Assembly: GCA_023473595.1 (NCBI GenBank)
Contig: JAMCYV010000022.1
Coordinates: forward strand, 1 to 48,748
DNA length: 48,748 bases
Direction: 5' to 3'
From: Patescibacteria group bacterium
Lineage (GTDB): Bacteria > Patescibacteriota > CPR2 > UBA1875 > JAMCYV01
Part shown: piece by piece, positions 24,021 to 31,088 of the stretch
Layout: the number at the start of each line of letters is the position of its first letter
Position numbering within the stretch: the stretch's first letter is position 1
Program-made: the position numbers and the translations under genes
The notes under the pieces: generated by a model
What the model was told of the DNA's origin: nothing
Databases searched by the model: none
Seen by the model: the letters and a program-made list of their open reading frames with translations, nothing else

Positions 24021-25604
24021 TTAAAGAGTCCCAATAAGTTTCCAGGGGGTTGCTTTTTCTATCTTTATTTCTTGAAAAGTCCCAATTAAACCTTTTTTTC
24101 TCGTTTGAATTTCGACTACTTTATTTTGAAGCGAGCGGCCATAAAATTTACCACCTTTTTGGCCGTCTATAAGGACTTTTACCGTTTTCCTAACAAATTT
24201 TTGGTTATTTTCTAAAGCAGTTTTGCTTAAGATTTTATTTAAAACTTCTTCTCGTTTCTTCTTTTCCTCTTTTGAAACATTATCTTTTAGTTTTGCAGCT
24301 ATAGTCTCTTGCCGAGGAGAATACTGGGAGATATAAGCCATATCAAAGCCAGCTTTTTCAAAAACAGCAACTGTTTCTTCAAAACCCATCTCTGTTTCAC
24401 CTGGAAAGCCTACAATTACATCGGTGGTAATAGCACATTCAGGAATTTCTTTTCTTATCTTTTTGACTAAATTCAGGAATTTAGCCTTGGTATAGTTTCT
24501 ATTCATTGCTTTTAAGATTTTATTGCTTCCCGATTGGAGAGGCAGGTGAATAGCCGGAGTCGCTTTCTTAAGCTTCCCGAGGGTTTTTATTAAATTTTCA
24601 GTCATATCTTTCGGGTGATTCGAGATGAACCTCGCCCAAAAATCGCCCGGAATTTTATCAATCTCTTTTAAGAGTTGCAGGAAAGGTTCTTCTTTCCTTG
24701 TATCGTTATTTTGGCTTGTCCAGAATCTTGAATCGGTATTTGGAACGTTTTGATTCTGGTCTCCCTGGGTCGCCAGAATGACAGTTCTTGTTTGTTTACT
24801 GTTTACTATTTGCTGTTTGCTGTTTGCTTTTCCATAACTATTGACATTTTGCCCTAAGAGAATTATCTCTTTGTAACCTTTGCCCACTAATTCTTTGATT
24901 TCCTCGATTATTTCTTTAAAAGGCCGGGAAACCTCGCGGCCTCTTACGTAGGGGACAGCGCAATAAGAGCAGAAGTTGTTGCAGCCGTTAGAAATCGGGA
25001 CTAAAGCTCGAAAAGTGCTGGAGTGTTTGGGATTAATGGACAAGTAATTAAAGTATTCATTATTTGTCATTCTAGCTTGCCTGTCCGGCCGTATCCCGAT
25101 CTTGTATCGGGAGAAGGAGGGTCCAGAATCTTCTAGTTTGTCATCCTCGGGCTTGATGTCTATTAAAATGTCATCCCTGGCTTGACCAGGGATCTTTAAG
25201 ATTCCTGCCTCCGCAGGAATGACAGGTATGGGGATTTTTACTAATTTCTTATCGCTTATCGCTTTCAAGAGTTCTGGTAAGTTCTGCAAATCTTTTATTT
25301 CAAAAATAAGATCAAAAACACTCATTAACTTAGTCTTGTCTTTGGGAAGAATGCAGCCTGAAATAATTAAAAGCGGTTTCTTTTTTAAACTTTTCCAGAT
25401 TTTTGCTTTGCCATAAATCCGGTCAACCGCCGTTTGGCGGACAGAGCAAGCGAGAGCAATAATAAGGTCAGCTTCTTTTTCGTCATTTGTAAAAGAGTAG
25501 TCGGCATCTTCTAAAACTCTTGCCGCCCTTTCGGCATCGGAGTAATTCTGGGCGCAGCCGATTATGAAAATATAGTATTTTTTAGTTAATAATGATTTTG
25601 CCAT
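24021..25604 (-). CDS. miaB: MiaB-type tRNA methylthiotransferase with two repeat-derived insertions
   Basis: This 527-residue enzyme adds a methylthio group to N6-isopentenyl-A37 of tRNA. The N-terminal domain has cluster Cys C17, C53 and C84; the radical SAM domain has C208, C212 and C215 (GCNNFCSYC); a TRAM-like domain ends the protein. It is some 60-90 residues longer than usual. Residues about 127-180 and 259-300 are encoded by TGTCAT-type repeat elements and a heptamer array, and do not look like family sequence. Both lie in a linker or loop and keep the frame. The start overlaps the alkyltransferase gene by 23 bases. MtaB or RimO are alternatives, but the NSYG and SNHPKDM segments favour MiaB. 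Confidence 0.88.
   Translation of the reverse strand: MAKSLLTKKYYIFIIGCAQNYSDAERAARVLEDADYSFTNDEKEADLIIALACSVRQTAVDRIYGKAKIWKSLKKKPLLIISGCILPKDKTKLMSVFDLIFEIKDLQNLPELLKAISDKKLVKIPIPVIPAEAGILKIPGQARDDILIDIKPEDDKLEDSGPSFSRYKIGIRPDRQARMTNNEYFNYLSINPKHSSTFRALVPISNGCNNFCSYCAVPYVRGREVSRPFKEIIEEIKELVGKGYKEIILLGQNVNSYGKANSKQQIVNSKQTRTVILATQGDQNQNVPNTDSRFWTSQNNDTRKEEPFLQLLKEIDKIPGDFWARFISNHPKDMTENLIKTLGKLKKATPAIHLPLQSGSNKILKAMNRNYTKAKFLNLVKKIRKEIPECAITTDVIVGFPGETEMGFEETVAVFEKAGFDMAYISQYSPRQETIAAKLKDNVSKEEKKKREEVLNKILSKTALENNQKFVRKTVKVLIDGQKGGKFYGRSLQNKVVEIQTRKKGLIGTFQEIKIEKATPWKLIGTL
24705..24783. repeat. TGTCAT-family element inside miaB (copy B)
   Basis: A 79-base element starting GTTATTTTGGCTTGTCCAG (a decayed form of the GTCATTCTGGCTTGACCAG seen at 27995) and ending CCAGAATGACA. 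It is in frame with miaB. Confidence 0.7.
24794..24828. repeat. Five tandem heptamers inside miaB
   Basis: GTTTACT x2, ATTTGCT, GTTTGCT x2. They abut repeat copy B and encode a run of Lys, Gln, Ser and Asn in MiaB (residues about 259-270). Confidence 0.75.
25065..25224. repeat. Composite TGTCAT-family element inside miaB (copy A)
   Basis: A 160-base composite with TGTCAT at 25065-25070 and ATGACA at 25219-25224. Two further TGTCATCC starts inside suggest nested insertions. Internal palindromes such as TCCCGAT/ATCGGGA and CCTGC/GCAGG are visible. Translated in the miaB frame it includes the peptide VIPAEAGI, typical of such repeats. Confidence 0.75.
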
Positions 25605-25866
25605 TTATCACTTTTACTCCTTCTTTTTCTAGAAGCTCTTTTTGTTTTTTAATCCCTCCTTTGCCGAAGTTTGACGCCAATTTGCCACACTTTGCGACAA
25701 TTCTATGGCAAGGGACGCTAGGCGGAGCATTATGGAGAGCATTGCCAACGGCTCGAAAAGCCTTTGGGCTTCCGGCAAGTTCAGCTACTTCCAGGTAAGA
25801 TAATGTTTTACCAGGAGGAATTTTCCGCACAATGTCGTAAACAACTTGAGAAAACTTTTGAACCAC
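25582..25866 (-). CDS. Short O6-alkylguanine-DNA alkyltransferase-like protein
   Basis: This 94-residue protein corresponds to the DNA-binding C-terminal domain of Ogt/MGMT. It has the active-site motif PCHR with C53, the recognition helix region RAVGNALHNAP at 38-48 with its Arg finger, and the following GKGGIKKQKELLEKEG segment. Stand-alone proteins of this size are usually alkyltransferase-like (ATL) proteins in which Cys is Trp; here the Cys is kept. So it may repair O6-alkylguanine directly or flag lesions. It starts with GTG and shares 23 bases with miaB. Confidence 0.82.
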   Translation of the reverse strand: MVQKFSQVVYDIVRKIPPGKTLSYLEVAELAGSPKAFRAVGNALHNAPPSVPCHRIVAKCGKLASNFGKGGIKKQKELLEKEGVKVINGKIIIN

Positions 25867-25899
25867 AAGTTAAAAGTTTAATTTCTTAACTAAAAAATC

Positions 25900-26799
25900 T
25901 TAGCACTTTTTACTTAAACTTTGAAGCATATACGAGGCAGCACCGATTAAAGAGATGTCATCGCTAAACTTCGTAAATGCTATTTCTGGCAAATTTTTAA
26001 TACCGGAAATTTCAGACAAAATTTCTTCTTGATTATTTAAGGCTACCGAGCCGCCAAAAACGATTTTTTCCGGGTGGTATTTCTTTATTATCATTTCAAG
26101 TGCTTTTTTGTTTATGCTCCCAAAACCTTCGCTTAAAAAACGTTTGCATACCATATCGCCCTTTTTTGCTGTTTCAAATATTTCCTTTGCATTTTTAAAA
26201 GGTTTTGATGGCAAATTGCTTGCCCTTGTCCAAACTTTATAAAAATTGACTAAATTTTTTCCTGATGAATAAGCTTCCCAATGATCTCTACCACCGCAAC
26301 CGCAGTTTACACCATAATTAAAATTCAAGGTTATATGGCCGATTTCTTGCTGAACGTTATTAAATGGCACTGGTTTTCCGTCTTTAATAGCCGCGCCTCC
26401 AATTCCACTTGAAATAGTAATATAAACTATGTTTTTAGATTGCTTTTTAAAATTCTCGGCATAAAGAGCAGCCATAGTATCGTTTAGTACTATTATTTGG
26501 GAAGCTAAATCAGCTACATTGCTTGCTCCAAGTTCTGGATTATCCTTAATATTAGTGAATTTAACGCTGTTTTTAATCGCATCAAATGGTCCGGCCAAGC
26601 TAAGGGCTATGCCTAAAATTTGATTTTGACCTATAAAATCTTTCAATTCTTCCCTTATGGTCTGTACAAAATTAGTTCTTGGGGTTAAAACTTTTTTCTT
26701 TTCGATCATTTCTAAATTAAGCGTGAAAAGAGCCATTCGGAAGTTTGTTGCGCCAATATCAGCGGCTAATATTAGATTATTTTGCGCTTTTGACTGCAT
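25900..26799 (-). CDS. ROK-family sugar kinase
   Basis: This 299-residue kinase has the ATP-binding ADIGATN motif near the N-terminus, the NDTMAALYAE catalytic-Asp region, SSGIGGAAIKDG, the EIGHITL His and a zinc-type CGCGGRDHWEAYSSG segment. The CxCGG cluster is simpler than the usual GCGxxGCxE form. ROK kinases phosphorylate glucose, fructose or N-acetylhexosamines. It starts 23 bases inside the malic enzyme gene, so the two are coupled. The sugar cannot be told from sequence. Confidence 0.82.
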   Translation of the reverse strand: MQSKAQNNLILAADIGATNFRMALFTLNLEMIEKKKVLTPRTNFVQTIREELKDFIGQNQILGIALSLAGPFDAIKNSVKFTNIKDNPELGASNVADLASQIIVLNDTMAALYAENFKKQSKNIVYITISSGIGGAAIKDGKPVPFNNVQQEIGHITLNFNYGVNCGCGGRDHWEAYSSGKNLVNFYKVWTRASNLPSKPFKNAKEIFETAKKGDMVCKRFLSEGFGSINKKALEMIIKKYHPEKIVFGGSVALNNQEEILSEISGIKNLPEIAFTKFSDDISLIGAASYMLQSLSKKC

Positions 26800-27928
26800 C
26801 AGAAATTATTTTAACTAAATTTTTATCAAAAATAGAAGGGATAAAGTTTTCCGGTGTCGGATTCTTAATCATTCCGGCTATTGATTCGGCGACAGCAATC
26901 TTGATTTCCGGTGTGACTTTTCTAATGCCACTGTCTAAAAGGCCGCGGAAAAGCCCTGGAAAAACCAAAGCATTGTTTACTTGGTTTGGGAAGTCGCTTC
27001 TGCCAGTGGCGATAATCTTGGCGCTGCCTTTTTTAGCCTCTTCTGGCATGATTTCAGGCGCCGGATTAGCTAAAGCGAAGACGACAGCATTTGGATTCAT
27101 TTTCTTAATGTCTTCTTTCATAAATTGATTTGGTTTTGAAACCCCAATCAAGACATCGGTTCCCGGAAGTGCATCAGTACACTTATTTGAGCAGGGGCAG
27201 GAAGCGGCGCTTTTAACCATCATCGTCTTTTTCTGGCCGTTTAGCTCTAAACGGCATTCAGAGATTGTGCCTTTGGAATCGCATAAGCAATAATTATTCA
27301 TCCCATATTCTCCCAGAATTTTGGCAATGGCAATTCCAGCGGCACCGGCCCCAGAAATTAAAATCTTCACATCTTTTCCTTTACCGACTACTTTTAAGGC
27401 ATTTATTAGTCCTGCCAAGACAACAATGGCTGTTCCGTCCTGGTCATCATGAAAGACGGGGATATCCAGCTCTTTGGAAAGGCGTTTTACTATCTCAAAA
27501 CATCCGGGTGCCGCAATATCTTCTAAATTAATTGCCGAAAAAGTAGGAGCAATATTTTTGATCGTCTTTATAATTTCTTCTAGCTCCTGAGTATTTAAAA
27601 GAATGGGATATGCGTCGATGTTCGCAAATCTTTTGAAAATAGCTGCCTTTCCTTCCATTACCGGAAGCCCGGCTTCTGGGCCGATATTGCCAAGCCCCAA
27701 GATGGCAGAGCCATCGGTAATAATAGCGACGGAATTCTTTTTATTCGTATAATCGTTTACAGCTTCTGGTCTTTCAACTATTTTTTTACAAACTTCGGCC
27801 ACTCCGGGAGTATAGTAAAGCGCCAAGTCTTCAGCCGTTTCTAAGCTTACTTTTGGTTTAATCTCAATCTTGCCTCGAGTCTTTTTGTGAAGTTCAAGGG
27901 ATTTTTTGATTATATCTTTGATATTCAT
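26777..27928 (-). CDS. NAD(P)-dependent malic enzyme
   Basis: This 383-residue enzyme decarboxylates malate to pyruvate. Matching segments are YTPGVAEVC (catalytic Tyr), SVAIITDGSAILGLGNIGPEAG, FHDDQDGTA with the metal-binding Asp residues, and a Rossmann GAGAAGIAIA. In place of the usual loop before DVLIGVS there is a Cys-rich CPCSNKC (27179-27199), plus one more Cys nearby, which is unusual and might bind metal or be redox active. It is the first gene of a unit with the ROK kinase. Confidence 0.9.
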   Translation of the reverse strand: MNIKDIIKKSLELHKKTRGKIEIKPKVSLETAEDLALYYTPGVAEVCKKIVERPEAVNDYTNKKNSVAIITDGSAILGLGNIGPEAGLPVMEGKAAIFKRFANIDAYPILLNTQELEEIIKTIKNIAPTFSAINLEDIAAPGCFEIVKRLSKELDIPVFHDDQDGTAIVVLAGLINALKVVGKGKDVKILISGAGAAGIAIAKILGEYGMNNYCLCDSKGTISECRLELNGQKKTMMVKSAASCPCSNKCTDALPGTDVLIGVSKPNQFMKEDIKKMNPNAVVFALANPAPEIMPEEAKKGSAKIIATGRSDFPNQVNNALVFPGLFRGLLDSGIRKVTPEIKIAVAESIAGMIKNPTPENFIPSIFDKNLVKIISDAVKSAK

Positions 27929-27993
27929 AACTAAACAACTAATTTACAAATTTTAAAACGAATCTTACCAATACTACGAATAAATCTCTAATC

Positions 27994-28065
27994 TGTCATT
28001 CTGGCTTGACCAGAATCATTCACTTGCTTCGTATGAATCATTACTTCTTTGGATTCCGGATCAAC
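27994..28065. repeat. TGTCAT-family element, probably truncated
   Basis: It starts TGTCATTCTGGCTTGACCAG and runs to GGATTCCGGATCAAC. The closing ATGACA is not present. It occupies the 183-base gap between the malic enzyme and Nudix genes. Decayed heptamer-like units (ACGAATC, ACGAATA) precede it. Confidence 0.6.
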
Positions 28066-28111
28066 AGTTTATTTTATGAGAATGAAATTGATAATTTTTT
28101 CTTTCGCCAGT

Positions 28112-28639
28112 TTATTTGCTACTTTTTACTGTTTTAGGTACTGGTTCAAATTGAACGTCTTTTTCACCCTTTAGGGCTCTTTCAGTCATCCAAAGTTCCT
28201 CTAAGATTCCATCAAAGAGTTTGTAGTTTTTAGCTTCTTCAAAAGTAACCCATTTGTAATCCTGGGTATCTTCATCTAGTTTTATTTCATCGCCAGCCCA
28301 ATCAGCGACAAAAGAAAGAACGATCGAAGCATATTCTTTGTCAGTATCCCAAGTAAGAGAAGTAAGGTACCAGATATTTTTGATGTCTAAATTAGTCTCT
28401 TCTTTTATTTCTCTTTTTAAGCTTTCTTCCAAGATGTTATACCAATAGTCACCGACATCTTTGGGGAAGGGGAGGAAATCCTCGGTCGTAAAATGCCCGC
28501 CGGGAACATGCCACATTCCGGGAAAAGTCTCCTCATGCTCGGCTCTCTGAGTTATAAGATAGCGAGGTGTTATCCCTTCTTTATAAGGTTCTTTTAAAAT
28601 TATAGCGGTTGAAAGGATCTTAAAATATTTTTCTTGCAT
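28112..28639 (-). CDS. Nudix-fold hydrolase, tandem paralogue 1
   Basis: This 175-residue Nudix protein has the strand-turn MWHVPGGHF followed, after an insertion of about 20 residues, by the helix LKREIKEETNL. The first Glu of the canonical GX5EX7REUXEEXGU box is not at its usual spacing, and the box Gly is Asn. The C-terminal half has KWVTFEEAKNY. A GGAGGAG site supports the start. The neighbouring gene at 28660 is clearly related along its whole length, so they arose by tandem duplication. Substrate unknown. Confidence 0.8.
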   Translation of the reverse strand: MQEKYFKILSTAIILKEPYKEGITPRYLITQRAEHEETFPGMWHVPGGHFTTEDFLPFPKDVGDYWYNILEESLKREIKEETNLDIKNIWYLTSLTWDTDKEYASIVLSFVADWAGDEIKLDEDTQDYKWVTFEEAKNYKLFDGILEELWMTERALKGEKDVQFEPVPKTVKSSK

Positions 28640-28659
28640 TTCTCCTCCTATCTAATTTT

Positions 28660-29169
28660 TTATACAGCTCTTTGCCACTCAACATCTTTTTCTCCAACCA
28701 ATTTTCTTTCTGCTAAGTAAATCTCATCTAGTATGCCATCGATTAAATCATATTTTTTTGCTTCCTCATAAGTAACCCAGGCATGGTCGGTCATATCTTC
28801 ATCTAATTTAATTTTCCCGTCTGCATATTCAGCAACGAAAGATAGGGTAAGTGAACCGTGCCCTTCTTCTGTTAATCTGGCAAGTGAAGTGAGATAGAAA
28901 ATATTTTTGATTTCAATTCCTGCTTCTTCCCTAACCTCCCTCCTTAATCCTTTCTCCAAAACATTATACCAGTAATCCTTTGTTTCCTTTTTAGTAAATG
29001 TGTAATCGGATTGATGGAGTTTGCCTCCCGGTACCGTCCACATTCCTGGAAAAGTTCTTTCCTTATTAGATCTCTTTAAAATCAAGTATTTCGATGGGAC
29101 TTCTTTTTGATAAGGTTTTTTCAATACAAAAGCAGAGGCGAGAATATTAAACATTTTATTCTTGCTCAT
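28660..29169 (-). CDS. Nudix-fold hydrolase, tandem paralogue 2
   Basis: This 169-residue protein shares with its neighbour the blocks FPGMW-VPGG, DYWYN-LE, IKNI-YLTSLA, LSFVA, IKLDEDM and W-TYEEAKKYDLIDGIL-E. Here the Nudix helix LRREVREEAGI is canonical, but the same insertion of about 20 residues separates it from the GG turn. It overlaps thrS by ATGA, so it is probably made from the thrS transcript. The full helix suggests it keeps pyrophosphohydrolase activity. Confidence 0.8.
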   Translation of the reverse strand: MSKNKMFNILASAFVLKKPYQKEVPSKYLILKRSNKERTFPGMWTVPGGKLHQSDYTFTKKETKDYWYNVLEKGLRREVREEAGIEIKNIFYLTSLARLTEEGHGSLTLSFVAEYADGKIKLDEDMTDHAWVTYEEAKKYDLIDGILDEIYLAERKLVGEKDVEWQRAV

Positions 29170-30911
29170 TTTTTTTCTCCCACCTCTTTTTGAAGAGATT
29201 TAATAAATGCCTCTAGCTTAATATTTGTTATTTTTTTATCTTTTAATGAACGGATAGCTAAGGATTTGCTAGCGACTTCCTTGTCGCCGATTACAACCAT
29301 GTAGGGGATTTTTTGAAGCTCGGCGTCTCGGATCTTCTTGCCAACAGTTTCGTTTTCATCCTTGAGTTCCGAACGAATCCCAATGTCTATTAAATTTTCA
29401 TTGATTTCTTTAGCGTATTTTTTTGCACTTGCCCCGACAGTAATAATATGAACCTGAATCGGTGCCAGCCAGAGGGGGAATGCGCCTCCAAAGTGTTCGA
29501 TCAAGACGCCGATAAATCTTTCCATGGATCCGAGAAGGGTTCTATGGATCATTACCGGCTGAACTTTGGCTCCTTTCTGATCAATATAAAAGAGGTCAAA
29601 TTTTTCCGGGAAATTAAAATCAATCTGGATGGTCGGTCCCTGCCATTCGCGGCTCAAAGCATCTTCTAACTTGATATCAATCTTCGGTCCGTAAAAGACG
29701 CCTTCCCCCGGATCAACCTCATAGGGAAGTTTATATTTTTTCAACGATCTTTCTAAAGCTTCTGTGGCTAATTTCCAGCTTTTATCACTGCCAATGGCTT
29801 TTTCCGGCTTAGTCGAAAGATAAGCTTTGTATTTGAAACCGAAAGTGTCCATCATCTGATTGATTAATTTAAGGATAGTTAAGATCTCATTCTCCAGCTG
29901 ATCCTGGCGACAGAAAATGTGAGCGTCATCTTGGGTAAATCCGCGGACCCTGGTCAAGCCATGAAGGACGCCACTTCTTTCATAGCGGTAGACCGTTCCG
30001 AGTTCGCAATATCTTATCGGGAGATCTCGGTAGCTTCTCATCTGGCTTTTATAGATCTCAATGTGAAAAGGGCAGTTCATCGGCTTAATCAGGTATTCCT
30101 GGGCATCGATCTTCATTGGAGAATAAAGGTTTTCTCTATAGAAATCCCAGTGGCCGCTCTTTTTCCATAAATTAATATTTCCGATATGAGGCGTATAAAC
30201 ATAATCGTAGCCGTTTCTCTTATGAATCTCTTTCCAGTAGCATTCGATTACCTCTCTTAAAATTGCTCCTTTAGGATGCCAGATAGGGAGGCCGCCGCCA
30301 AGCTCTTCTGGAGTAGAAAAAAGGTCAAGTTCTCTGCCAAGTTTCCGGTGGTCTCTCCTTTCAGCTTCTTCAAGGTTTCGAAGATAATTATCTAGTTCTT
30401 TTTGGGTCTTAAAAGCAGCGCCATAAATTCGCTGGAGCATCGGCCGGGCTTCGTCTCCTTTCCAATAAGCGCCGGAAATTCTGGTAAGTTTGAAAGCCCC
30501 GACTTTTTCAGTAGAAGCTACATGTGGACCTTTGCAAAGGTCCACAAAATTACCGATTTTATAAAAACTGACTTTTTTAGTTTTCTCTGCTTTTAAGTCG
30601 GCAAGAAGCTCTTCTTTGTACGGCTGTTTAGCCTTTTTAGCAGCTTTTATGGCTTCGTCGATCCCAACTTCGGACTTTTCAAACGGAAGATCAGATTTAA
30701 TAATCGAACGCATTTTTTCTTCTATTAGCGGCAAATCTTCAGGAATTAGAGTCCTTGGCAGGTCAAAATCATAATAAAAGCCATTTTCTATCGTCGGTCC
30801 GATAGCAAGCTTCGCTTCCGGAAACATTTCGACAACTGCTGCTGCCATGATATGAGCCAGCGAATGCCGCATGGTCTCAATATCTGCTTCTTTTTTGTTT
30901 TTATTAACCAT
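29166..30911 (-). CDS. thrS: Threonyl-tRNA synthetase lacking the N-terminal TGS domain
   Basis: This 581-residue enzyme begins at the editing domain: RHSLAHIMAAAV at 15-26 with both His of HxxxH, DLCKGPH and SGAYWKGDE. The class II core has the zinc Cys in MNCPFH, the His in QDDAHIF and the VMIHRTLLGSMERF motif 3 region; an anticodon-binding domain ends it. Usual bacterial ThrRS is about 640 residues because of an extra TGS (N1) domain, absent here. A TATAAT lies 9 bases before the ATG, so the leader is only a few bases. Two Nudix genes follow in the same unit. Confidence 0.95.
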   Translation of the reverse strand: MVNKNKKEADIETMRHSLAHIMAAAVVEMFPEAKLAIGPTIENGFYYDFDLPRTLIPEDLPLIEEKMRSIIKSDLPFEKSEVGIDEAIKAAKKAKQPYKEELLADLKAEKTKKVSFYKIGNFVDLCKGPHVASTEKVGAFKLTRISGAYWKGDEARPMLQRIYGAAFKTQKELDNYLRNLEEAERRDHRKLGRELDLFSTPEELGGGLPIWHPKGAILREVIECYWKEIHKRNGYDYVYTPHIGNINLWKKSGHWDFYRENLYSPMKIDAQEYLIKPMNCPFHIEIYKSQMRSYRDLPIRYCELGTVYRYERSGVLHGLTRVRGFTQDDAHIFCRQDQLENEILTILKLINQMMDTFGFKYKAYLSTKPEKAIGSDKSWKLATEALERSLKKYKLPYEVDPGEGVFYGPKIDIKLEDALSREWQGPTIQIDFNFPEKFDLFYIDQKGAKVQPVMIHRTLLGSMERFIGVLIEHFGGAFPLWLAPIQVHIITVGASAKKYAKEINENLIDIGIRSELKDENETVGKKIRDAELQKIPYMVVIGDKEVASKSLAIRSLKDKKITNIKLEAFIKSLQKEVGEKK

Positions 30912-30920
30912 GATACAAGA

Positions 30921-30926
30921 ATTATA
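30921..30926 (-). promoter_or_regulatory. -10 box upstream of thrS
   Basis: TATAAT on the minus strand, 9 bases before the ATG at 30911. It gives a near-leaderless transcript. No -35 match is seen. Confidence 0.5.
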
Positions 30927-30962
30927 CTATAGGTTCGGTTTTTTGCCTATTTAAAACCATCT

Positions 30963-31049
30963 TGGTGCCCTCGACTGGACTCGAACCAGCACGGTCTTGC
31001 GACCACTAGCACCTGAAGCTAGTGTGTATACCAATTTCACCACGAGGGC
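30963..31049 (-). tRNA. tRNA-Leu (anticodon CAG)
   Basis: An 87-base type II tRNA with acceptor GCCCTCG/CGAGGGC, encoded CCA and a long variable arm. The anticodon stem CTAGC/GCTAG holds a TTCAGGT loop, so the anticodon is CAG (reads CUG). The T loop is TTCGAGT. Confidence 0.95.
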
Positions 31050-31088
31050 CCCTTAGTGTTAATTCAGAATTGATAATTGTTAATTATT

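Noticed and set aside
24794-24828. Heptamer array as a CRISPR-like repeat
   Set aside because: The units are 7 bases with no spacers, and there are no cas genes in the window.
24021-25604. miaB as a pseudogene because of repeats and unusual length
   Set aside because: Both insertions keep the frame, and all six cluster Cys, the radical SAM motif and the TRAM-like end are present, so an active enzyme is more likely.
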